Assembly (NCBI GenBank): GCA_964019415.1
Contig: OZ025872.1
Span: 7,519,322-7,583,321, forward strand
Length of the DNA stretch: 64,000 nt
Reading direction: 5' to 3'
From: Ianthella basta
Lineage: Eukaryota; Porifera; Demospongiae; Verongiida; Ianthellidae
Shown: positions 44,568 to 64,000 of the stretch, piece by piece
How the letters are laid out: each line of letters opens with the position of its first letter
How positions within the stretch are numbered: the stretch's first letter is position 1
Program-made: the position numbers and the translations under genes
The notes under the pieces: generated by a model
The model's database searches: none
What the model was told of the DNA's origin: nothing
What the model saw: only the letters and a program-made list of their open reading frames with translations

Positions 44568-44849
44568 ATGGAAGTGCAATCGGCAGCCACGTCCTTTCAA
44601 TCGTCTTGGTTCTGTACACAATTTGTCACATTCGATAGCAGGGATGCTAGAAATGGCTTAAGTGTGCTGGCAATTGTCAAGAAACGCTGCGATAACTTGC
44701 AAAACTATATCGTGAAAGCGGTCAGACAATTAAGCCCAACCCACCGTATGGCTCCTTGGCTACGTACGTACGGGTCATACCAGGGGCGCGAATGCAGTAC
44801 AAGGCCCTGCCATGGCTCAGGGTATGCACATTCGGCCTTGGTCAGCTAA
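44568..44849 (+). CDS. Hypothetical GC-rich ORF (93 aa), doubtful
   Basis: ATG at 44568 opens a 93-codon frame. The region to about 45150 is richer in GC and CpG than its surroundings and is open in more than one frame (44812-45156 also gives 115 codons), which can happen by composition alone. There is no recognisable domain; the middle (VLAIVKKRCDNLQNYIVKAV) could form a helix. It may be a first exon, an old transposon fragment or chance. Confidence 0.25.
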   Translation: MEVQSAATSFQSSWFCTQFVTFDSRDARNGLSVLAIVKKRCDNLQNYIVKAVRQLSPTHRMAPWLRTYGSYQGRECSTRPCHGSGYAHSALVS

Positions 44850-45545
44850 CATATGGAGACGCGATTGGAATGTCAGGAATGCAATTATCGAGGTGCTGGT
44901 ATTGTGCAATCCCAGGACCTTGTCCGACCCCCCCTGGGCCAATAGTATTATTTCAGAATTGTTAAAAGCTGGTAGCTGCCGGTCGAGTCGATTTATGGCT
45001 GCATCTAGTGGATATATCACTTCTACCAGTGTATGTGAGGTATGGATATCCCCTTTTGCATATTCTCAACTAAACGGGCAATCTGCATCCCCAGCGGTCA
45101 TGACAATCTTACAGCCAGCAGGACATTTGCATATTACTGTGGGTCCAAAATGTTAGATCTTACAAATATTTGCAGCATTTACACCCGCATGTGCAGGATT
45201 GAATACCCCTGACAACCCCCTACAACTGGAGAATTCGTTGAGATGAAACACCCATCTATCTGTAACCCAGTGCATTTACCTTTTAGGGGGCAGGTGTGTG
45301 TGTGTACGTGTTGGGAGGAGGGATGAGTGGTCTTTACTTGAATGCTATAACGCAGTTGTTTGCAGTATTTAGTGGAATCTCATTATAAAGGGCACCCTAA
45401 AAGTGCATCCTACCTGTCTAATGAGGACAGTGCCTCCTATCCCAGCTGCACAGAGATGTACAAAATTATAGCTACCTCTGATATATGGACACTTCTCTAA
45501 TAAGGACAGGGTCAGCTGACCCAGCTACATAGAAGTGTGTACAAA
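44850..45545. other. Unassigned; dispersed repeat at right side
   Basis: Around 45370-45540 a repeat with AATGAGGACAGTGCCT and CCCAGCTGCACAGAGATGTA, also found at about 58322-58420 (AATGAGGACAGTGCCTACAG). No other feature supported. Confidence 0.4.
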
Positions 45546-45559
45546 GCTACCTTCCCATT

Positions 45560-45985
45560 CTCATTGCATATCTGTTCACTGAGCCTCCCAAGGACCTCCC
45601 CCTGATCTCTGTCATTGCCCTCCCTGGCAATCTGATGCCCTACCACAATCAGCAGGTACCTTCATGCCACTGTCTTGCAACTTTGCATAGAATTCATCAT
45701 TAACATCCTGGCTTCTATCCTTTGTTGGTGCATATACCTGTATCAAACTCACCCAGACACCCTTTCACCCTTCTTTCAACCGAACCAGCACAATTCTTCA
45801 TTATTACACTTTGACTCTTTCAAAAAGATGCCAATGCATAATAGGGTGTAAATGCTGCCAAAACTCACCAACAAGAGTATTGCTACACCACCTTTGCGCT
45901 TCCATCCTGCAAGTTCTTTTAGTGGACAATAGACAGAATATTCAGAGCACACAGTCAAGACAAAGGCTGGCATCGAGGAATATCA
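45560..45985 (-). mobile_element. Non-LTR retrotransposon endonuclease relic
   Basis: Minus-strand frames, broken by shifts, give the order expected of a LINE-type AP endonuclease: KRKGGVAILL (about 45880), then SLIQVYAPTKDRSQDVNDEF (about 45750-45690), a block DSGMKV, then LLIVVGHQIAREGNDRD (about 45655-45600) and GEVLGRLSEQ. These match the family motifs R-x-G-G-V-A-I/L, I-x-V-Y-A-P-T and L-I-x-x-G-D-F-N-A, with the catalytic GDFN now GHQI. Reverse transcriptase not seen. Dead fragment; clade not assigned. Confidence 0.6.
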
Positions 45986-46615
45986 AATCTTTCTGACTAA
46001 CAGCTTACCAACTAGGCTAGAGTATACAGCAGCTGAGGGTGAAGTCGCGCAAGGTAGGTAGGCACCAATCAGTAATTCTATGTGATGTTTGTTCACTAAA
46101 GGAACCAGCAACTGTGAACATGCTTTGTAACAGGGATGAGGTGAGGCAAATGAAGTAATTGCATGAACTATTTTGTGGACTTTGATCCGGTCTCGATGAT
46201 ATTTTTGTGGTACTTTATATCCTGAATGAATGTGGAGAGGTGTGCAACCTTAGTACTTTGTACAGGATTTGTGTTAGCAGTAAGTGTGTCCATCCTTGAT
46301 GTTTAATAGCTTCATGGATGATGCTTTCTGGACAAACTTTGAGAGCATCCTGAGGTTTGGTACACCACTGTCCAAGATGTAGAAGGGTATGATCCCATTC
46401 TCAACCCTGCATGTGCTGAACTGTGAGGTTTGAAGAACTGGTGGTAGAGTATTGCTCACTGGGAGATCAGGACATTGACTTGCCACCATCCTTTAACATC
46501 TTCCTATCAGCTCGGAATCCAAGTGTAAGATTAGAAGATTAATTATTATGCACATATGTGGCTGCACTGCTAGTGTGCATGTGGTGTACTTGACTGTCTG
46601 TTTGCTTCCATGTAG
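45986..46615. other. No supported feature
   Basis: No gene or repeat recognised before the dynein relic. The exons of an intact dynein gene that should precede the relic were not found here. Confidence 0.4.
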
Positions 46616-48387
<1,772 letters not shown>

Positions 48388-48389
48388 TC

Positions 48390-49401
48390 TCATGTGTCTG
48401 GTGACAGTGGTGTGTGTGTGTGTGTGCTGAGGTTACTGAGGTATATGACACAATGTCATGTTTCCCTATTGTGAGTGACAGAGCTGCGACTGAAGGGAGT
48501 GGGTATTTTGAGTTGGGGCGGCAGCCCCACGAGTTTTTTAACTCGAAATATTTGCATGTGTTACTTGTATAATGTCTTAGTATAACTGTTAGGAGGCCAA
48601 TACCTCCACACTTACAAGTCAACTACAGCATACTCTACTGCGAAACATCTTCCAAATGTATGCGCTTCTCAGGTCTGCCTTCTAATTGATCATGAACAAT
48701 ATCATTTTAGAGTCATTACAGTCCCTGGTGATGGTATAACCTCACTGACCATGTGCACCTACAGCTGCATGTACCTACAGATCTAGTATTTACTGACCAT
48801 GCATTTGCATAATTGTTTAATACATTAACTATTTTTTCAATATGACAGACCATCCATATGACAGGTAAAGGTACACATACACTAAAGGACCAGGTAATAC
48901 TAAAAGCAAACAAAGCATTACTTCCAACAGCAGCTTAGAAATAAGAGCCCTGATTTTGTTAAAGTCTTTGAATTCATAGCTAATATGTCTTTTTTTAGCA
49001 GTGCAGTCCAAATAGTTCTCAACCATACATGTGAAACAATGGGTAGGTGTTTGCTGTTTCAGGGTACTATGATAACTGATACGTGATACGTCAAATACAT
49101 GTAGGCAGTGCACAGCACCACCTACGCAAATATGACAACAATGTCTTAAATTAACTATTATTGTACTCACTTTATACCAGTATTAATGTACTATAGCAAT
49201 GGTGCTACTCTATATTAGCAATTTGGCTTCACCTTGCAAAGAAACGAAAGCTTGATTTAACAATGTCATACAAAATCCCAACTTCCCTAAGTTTCATGTC
49301 TTGCTTACACCTCTGTGCTGCAGGGTACCCAAATCCTAACTCACTATTGAATGGACATCAACTGCAGCTATCACATATGCAATACGAAACAAGAACAGAA
49401 C
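48390..49401. other. No supported gene
   Basis: AT-rich. Around 49153-49192 there is weak similarity to 52509-52551 (TTAACTATTATT/TACC...AGTAT), the left fringe of the direct repeat described next. Confidence 0.4.
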
Positions 49402-49828
49402 ATTGTTATACAAGTAAGCAATACTAATTTCACATTGAGACTTATACTATTACACTGAAAATTGAAACAAAAATTTACAAATTTGACAAGTCACATTGCA
49501 TAATTATGATCAAAATCACATTAAAGAAGAACAAATAGCATGTTGACACTGACGTCACTTGAACACACACAAAGCAAACACACATTACTACACCAGAACA
49601 GCTATCGAAGAGAGGATGTCCATTGTACGTACGTATCTTGTTTGTAGTAAAGTTGGCTAACACAAAAATACGTAACTACACATAAACTAGGTAGTGATTA
49701 CGGCCAAATCAGTGATATGTAACAGGGAAGTGAGTTTATAAGGCTAACATACCCTAATAAAGGCTACAGAGAGAGGACGCAGGGAGGAGCAATTCAAGTC
49801 AGAGTTCATTCTGTTGCAATGAGTTGGA
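49402..49828. repeat. ~430-bp direct repeat, copy 1 (abuts Kelch ORF)
   Basis: About 97% identical by eye to 52578-53008. In copy 2 the right end encodes, on the minus strand, the last residues (SNSSQQNEL, stop) of the TRAF-type gene; copy 1 still reads SNSLQQNEL. The match stops at GAGTTGGA, exactly where the Kelch reading frame begins. Confidence 0.9.
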
Positions 49829-50669
49829 CAAGAAGGCATGGACCAAACTCCCTCCTTCTCCTCAGTACAGCAGTGAAGCTGCTGCCATCAACAACATGCT
49901 GGTCCTAATCGGTGGGCATGAGGCTTCATCCAACATGGTCAGCACATGGACTGGAAAAATGTGGGCGATTACCATACCAGCATTGCCTACCAAGAGGATG
50001 CGACCCAGTGTAATGACCTATGGTACCTATGTGATAGTGGCAGGAGGGGTAGCGGAGGATGACCAGACTCTTCTTAGCAGCATGGATGTACTGAACACCA
50101 CCACATGGCAGTGGCGAACACTAGCTAACTTGCAACTCAATCAGTCAATGTGTGGAATGCAAATGACAGTGTGTGCCACACACATCTACGTGACCAGTGC
50201 TCACATCACGTATGATTCAAATACTGGCAAAAGCACATCTTCTAACAGTGTCTGGAAAATGCCAGTGAGTACACTTGTAGATGTACTTGAGAAAGAAGAC
50301 CGTAGTTCACATCTGTGGATGATGGCTGCTCCTACTCCATTCTGCCGTCCAGCACTGTTGCAGCACACTGCCCATCTATTGGCTGTTGGTGGACGTAATG
50401 ATTCATACAACCCAACTTCTGACATTGCCATGTATGATCCCCACAGTAACAAGTGGTTAACAGTTGGAAAACTACTTAAACCACGCGTGAAGTGTACTGT
50501 TGTTAGTCTCAGTAGGAGTTCCTTTATGGTGTGTGGTGGATGTAGCGATCCTCAGAACCCACAATCCATGCTCAATTCTGTTGAGCTAGTTGCCATGAAG
50601 TGCATGCATGACATCATTACTTTGTTAACGTGTTTCATATCAATAATTCTATCTCATATTAGGAAATAA
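49824..50669 (+). CDS. Kelch-repeat protein, 5-prime truncated or chimeric
   Basis: Open frame of about 281 codons to TAA; first in-frame ATG at 49896 (MLVLIGG), so the initial 24 codons need an upstream exon. Kelch blades show the Gly-Gly pair and later Trp: MLVLIGGHEAS...W, YVIVAGGVAEDDQTLLSSMD...W-x-W, LLAVGGRNDSYNPTSDIAMY...W, FMVCGGCSDPQNPQSMLNSV. Roughly four to five blades, short of the usual five to seven. The end (HDIITLLTCFISIILSHIRK) is hydrophobic and could be a membrane anchor or read-through of lost splice signals. Joined on the left to the 430-bp repeat, whose CTACAG near 49768 could serve as an acceptor. Sponge Kelch proteins usually carry another domain before the propeller; none is seen. 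Likely a duplicated fragment, status uncertain. Confidence 0.7.
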   Translation: MDKKAWTKLPPSPQYSSEAAAINNMLVLIGGHEASSNMVSTWTGKMWAITIPALPTKRMRPSVMTYGTYVIVAGGVAEDDQTLLSSMDVLNTTTWQWRTLANLQLNQSMCGMQMTVCATHIYVTSAHITYDSNTGKSTSSNSVWKMPVSTLVDVLEKEDRSSHLWMMAAPTPFCRPALLQHTAHLLAVGGRNDSYNPTSDIAMYDPHSNKWLTVGKLLKPRVKCTVVSLSRSSFMVCGGCSDPQNPQSMLNSVELVAMKCMHDIITLLTCFISIILSHIRK

Positions 50670-51219
50670 TCTTTCTGTGTGTGCTTTTTACAAATGGCCC
50701 TTTATGTAAGTACTTTGATCATTTTTGCCACTTTTGTAAACTTATCTTTCCTCGAGCTTGCTGCTTATTGTAAGCTCTGTGCTACTGCATAGGTGCCACA
50801 TTCTGTAACAGTGAGTAGTGTAACAGTGTGCAATGACTTTTGTAGTTATAGTTGATTTCATTTTTTTTTAATTTTTCTTGTATGCCCCTCTGGGCCTAGC
50901 TCACCTGATGATGTTGTATAACAATTATTCTCTGTACATCTCCAGTACTGTTTGCTGATTGTACATACCCATTTGTGTTAACATTACCTCTCCTGTATGC
51001 ATGTGTTGTTGTATACTAGCCTCTTGTTGTGCTTCAATTGGTCTGTTACCTTGTGTTTGAGCACTGTGTCAGGTGCTTATAGAGTGAGAGAGTTCTGTTA
51101 ATTGTTAACTGCTAGCTCATTGACAAGCTGTTGATCGTGAGTATATAGCTGATCAATGGAGTTGGATAGACAGTGAATGAACCAAAATCATGCTGAAATG
51201 ATGTCGTTATATAATACCG
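50670..51219. other. 3-prime flank of the Kelch ORF
   Basis: T-rich, no gene seen. Confidence 0.4.
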
Positions 51220-51798
51220 TATCCGCTCTATAAATTCGTCACCCCTAGTGCAGCGAACATTTCGTCTTTTGAGGCAATTAGAGCTGGAATGGAGAAGGCC
51301 GTCGAAAGTGACGAATATTTAGAGTTTCCGGACGAAACATTAGAGCGAAGGCGAAACATTAGAGAGCTTTTCAGTATGGGCGTTCCTTGCTGAAATAGCC
51401 GCTTTCACGTTCACCGTGCGAACAGCAGTGCGAGGCTGCCGCCCGAACGAAAAGGATCTGGAGACGATTCGCGATCGCTGAACTCCATTGTCGCACCAAA
51501 AGGAAAATGAACGACGTACACAGCGTTGAAAAGGCTTATAGACGAACGGAACAATGCCAGAATGACAAAGACAACAACGAGCGTTGTTGGCTTAGTTCCT
51601 AGGTTTTGTTCCTTGGCCGTCGCAGCCATATTGCAGGCATTTCCGACGAATATTTAGAACGCTTCCTGTTCATGACGAAAATTAGAGGCCAATGGCGGAA
51701 ATTAGAGAGACAGGAAATTCGTCACGATTAGAGTACACTTGACTTTTTTTTCCCCTGACGAAAATTAGAATGACGAATTTTTAGAGCGGATACGGTAA
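51220..51798. mobile_element. Foldback DNA transposon relic (~580 bp)
   Basis: Left end TACCGTATCCGCTCTATAAA (51220) and right end TTTTTAGAGCGGATACGGTA (about 51778-51797) are inverted repeats. Inside are many subterminal copies of GACGAA(A/T)ATTAGAG-like words (GACGAATATTTAGAG, GACGAAAATTAGAG, CGAAACATTAGAG). No transposase. CpG content is far above the flanks. Non-autonomous element; superfamily not assigned. Confidence 0.75.
51411..51629 (-). CDS. ORF inside the foldback element with a hydrophobic segment (doubtful)
   Basis: 72-codon frame starting MAATAKEQNLGT with one hydrophobic segment (TTLVVVFVILALF) followed by FNAVYVVHFPFG. It fills the GC-rich centre of the foldback element and could be a captured host exon. 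No family recognised; may be chance. Confidence 0.3.
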   Translation of the reverse strand: MAATAKEQNLGTKPTTLVVVFVILALFRSSISLFNAVYVVHFPFGATMEFSDRESSPDPFRSGGSLALLFAR

Positions 51799-52577
51799 AT
51801 ATTATTATAATGAGAAGATGAAAACAGTGATATATATGCATGTCAGCTGTTCATTATTGTTTATGGACCACCTGGACACTGCATGTCTTCCCTTAACTAG
51901 CTTGATCACGTGCATTAATTGATTGGGAGATATTGATGGCATCAGGGACAGCATGGCTGGATGCATGGGTATGTGGTGATAGTCAACTGATCTAGAGCTA
52001 GCCTCGTAGGTATGATAGCTGATCATGCACAACAGGGAAAGCTCATGCAGGCAGCAGTGGCCCATGGGTCTATTCCACTATCCAATAATGCTTCTGCTTC
52101 TTGCTGATGAGGGCTGTATGGACTTTGGGCACCCTGTGGCACAAACTATTGGCAAGATGTCATACATAATAATTAGGGACAGTGTAAAGATTTTAAATAT
52201 AACAGAATTTTTAATTGGGCCTTCGTTTACATGTAAGGTGGCACCAAATTACAAAGACAAAATGCCATAGCCTCATAACATTGCTATGGCACATTTATAC
52301 TGATAGCGGGTGTTATAATAATTTAATATGAAAAGCCAGCTCACAAAAATTTGTATATATAGGCAGGTGCAAGTGGTCAATGAGACTGTGCACTCAGCAA
52401 TGATTACTAATTAAAGACTCTGCTGTTCAATTAAAAGGCTGACAATTTAATGTGACATCATAGAACGTTGACGCTTCATTGTGACGTCATCCAAACGTCA
52501 CACCCTAGTATTAACTATTATCATACCCACTATAATTACATCAGTATAAATGTACGGAATGGATCATTGTACGGATC
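51799..52577. other. No supported gene
   Basis: AT-rich stretch between the foldback element and the second 430-bp repeat copy. Confidence 0.4.
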
Positions 52578-52978
52578 ATTGTTATACAAGTAAGCAATAC
52601 TAATTTCACATTGAGACTTACGTATATTATTACACTGAAAATTGAAACAAAAATTTACAAATTTGACAAGTCACATTGCATAATTATGATCAAAATCACA
52701 TTAAAGAAGAACAAATAGCATGTTGACACTGACGTCACTTGAACACACACAAAGCAAACACTCAATACTACACCAGAACAGCTATCGAAGAGAGGATGTC
52801 CATCGTATGTACGTATCTTGTTTGTAGTAAAGTTGGCTAACACAAAAATACGTAACTACACATAAACTAGGTAGTGATTACGGCCAAATCAGTGATATGT
52901 AACAGGGAAGTGAGTTTATAAGACTAACATACCCTAATAAAGGCTACAGAGAGAGGACGTAGGGAGGAGCAATTCAAG

Positions 52979-53008
<30 letters not shown>
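52578..53008. repeat. ~430-bp direct repeat, copy 2 (3-prime end of TRAF-type gene)
   Basis: Presumed source copy: it includes the last codons and stop (52979) of the minus-strand gene plus its 3-prime flank. Confidence 0.9.
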
Positions 53009-62728
<9,720 letters not shown>

Positions 62729-63482
62729 CTGCAGACACACAGCAACAGATAGAGACAGAGACAGAGAGAGTGAGGGGGTACCCACAAACACAACACAGCA
62801 AGATTCTCTAGCCACACAAAAGGCGGATAGGGGTGTACCGCTCCTGTTGAGCACTTTACAAATGGCACTGAACAGAACCAGCTCAAAAGGGCACAGAACT
62901 GCACTACACATTACATTCAAGCATATTTATACACATAACATAGTGACTACTCACATATACTGTACTATAGATACACTGTGGTGATAGGTGCATGCACACA
63001 TCTAACCATTTATATATAAGTGCACAGACGACAGCTACTATCAGACAAAAAGTCTTCTGGTTTATTTTCATGGTACAAATACATTGGCAACAATTTGACT
63101 AAAGGACAGATTTATTGATATTGTAGCTTGCAGTTACGTGTGTTACCATGGTAACAGCCAATGTGTTGTCAGCCCCAGACAGCCTCACACACACAGCATA
63201 CCTATCTGGGCACATCACCATGTGGTAACAGAATTCATAACAAGAAGCCATACATGTAATGAAATTCATAGTGTAGTTAATGAGATTCATTGCTGTACCC
63301 TAACAAGTTTGCAAAGAAACCTTGCAAAAGGTGTGGGATGTAGTGCTCAGGGCTGATAACTAATCCTCTCAATTTTCATGGGTGCACCTCACTGTACAAA
63401 TACACATCACACTCCCACACATGGTGGGTACACACAAAGGAACATGTGAGCACACACACAGACACACACACACAGACACACA

Positions 63483-63569
<87 letters not shown>

Positions 63570-64000
63570 GAGCGCATGCACTACAGTCATACACATCCAC
63601 AGGAGCACAAACATAGCCTGCCACACCACAAATGTGTCAGTGGCCAATATACAACATAGACAAGTCATTGGGAGGGAAGAAAACCAACTCAAATTGTTCC
63701 ACTGAGCTACTGTACCACACAAAGCACAACCAGCTCCCCTACAGAGATGACATCTGTTTCAACATACACACATAGTCACACTAATACATCAGTACGCCCA
63801 CCTACACTATGGGATATAAGTTGCTGCCAGTACCACAAAAGCCCCATAGACGTATAATGCAGGTATACAGTAGACCCGTTGTATGCGTGGTGAGGTGTGC
63901 TGTACCACACACTGAACATCTGCACTCTTATTTGCAGTAACAGTGACACAACACAACTACACAGGAAGCACATGTTAAAGTGCTTGTGAGGTGCACACAG
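62729..64000. other. Upstream intron(s) of the TRAF-type gene; RING start not found
   Basis: A minus-strand search for the missing RING part (C-x2-C ... C-G-H-x-F-C-x2-C) found only weak cysteine-bearing frames near 63230 and 63600, neither convincing. The missing exons may lie beyond the window. Confidence 0.4.
63452..63565. repeat. (CA)n microsatellite
   Basis: About 110 bp of CA with a few interruptions. Confidence 0.97.

Noticed and set aside
63099-63290. Minus-strand frame with CYEFCYH and CPD as the missing RING exon of the TRAF-type gene
   Set aside because: Ligand spacing does not fit C-x2-C ... C-x-H-x2-C-x2-C and no acceptor precedes it.

Overview
This window is eukaryotic nuclear DNA from an animal, most likely a sponge, though that is an inference. 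The evidence is: short GT-AG introns in phase 0; long (CA)n/(GT)n tracts; foldback transposon relics; an actin-motor gene relic of cytoplasmic dynein type; and stand-alone NHL, Kelch, TRAF-type zinc-finger and collagen-like secreted proteins, a mix common in sponge and other early-branching animal genomes. No rRNA, tRNA, CRISPR or bacterial-style operon was seen. Most long open frames in the simple repeats are artefacts.

Layout. (1) 1-7.2 kb: a decayed GNAT acetyltransferase pseudogene, then gene-poor DNA with a foldback element (2.3-2.8 kb), another MITE-like relic, a G-tract and a (CA)n tract. (2) 7.2-31.1 kb: the main feature. It is an all-plus-strand tandem array of about fifteen units encoding very small (44-119 aa) Cys-rich proteins. 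Most share one cross-brace-like pattern, C-x2-C ... C-x-(C/H) ... C-x2-C ... C-x2-H, followed by a conserved basic tail, H-G-(W/Y)-Q-x-V-x-K-x-D-(R/Q) or K-A-K-D-R-R-K-K. Some members are single-exon with one finger, some are spliced with two fingers, some keep only half a finger, one has no cysteine, and several are broken. Units share a leader/promoter block and a 3-prime block; in one recent duplicate pair these flanks are nearly identical while the 44-codon coding region is strongly diverged. I do not recognise this family; it is the best candidate in the window for an undescribed system (a birth-and-death, possibly diversifying, zinc-finger peptide family).

(3) 31-44 kb: a TATA-driven two-exon secreted collagen-like protein (33.4-34.4 kb), a long gene-poor tract with repeats, and a two-exon NHL-repeat protein on the minus strand (42.4-44.05 kb) with a CpG-bearing upstream region. 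(4) 44.5-48.3 kb: an uncertain GC-rich ORF, a minus-strand non-LTR retrotransposon endonuclease relic, and a multi-exon pseudogene of cytoplasmic dynein heavy chain that ends in a (GT)n tract. (5) 49.4-53.0 kb: a Kelch-repeat ORF lacking a proper 5-prime end, bracketed by 430-bp direct repeats; one of these repeats is the 3-prime end of the next gene. A foldback DNA transposon with a captured-looking GC-rich ORF lies in between. (6) 53-62.7 kb: a minus-strand multi-exon TRAF-type zinc-finger protein with a long Pro/Ser-rich C-terminus; its RING start lies beyond the parts I could resolve. Introns of this gene carry long (CA)n/(GT)n tracts, two of them just after 5-prime splice sites.

Exon boundaries come from reading frames, phase agreement and GT-AG sites by eye; no alignment or transcript data were available.
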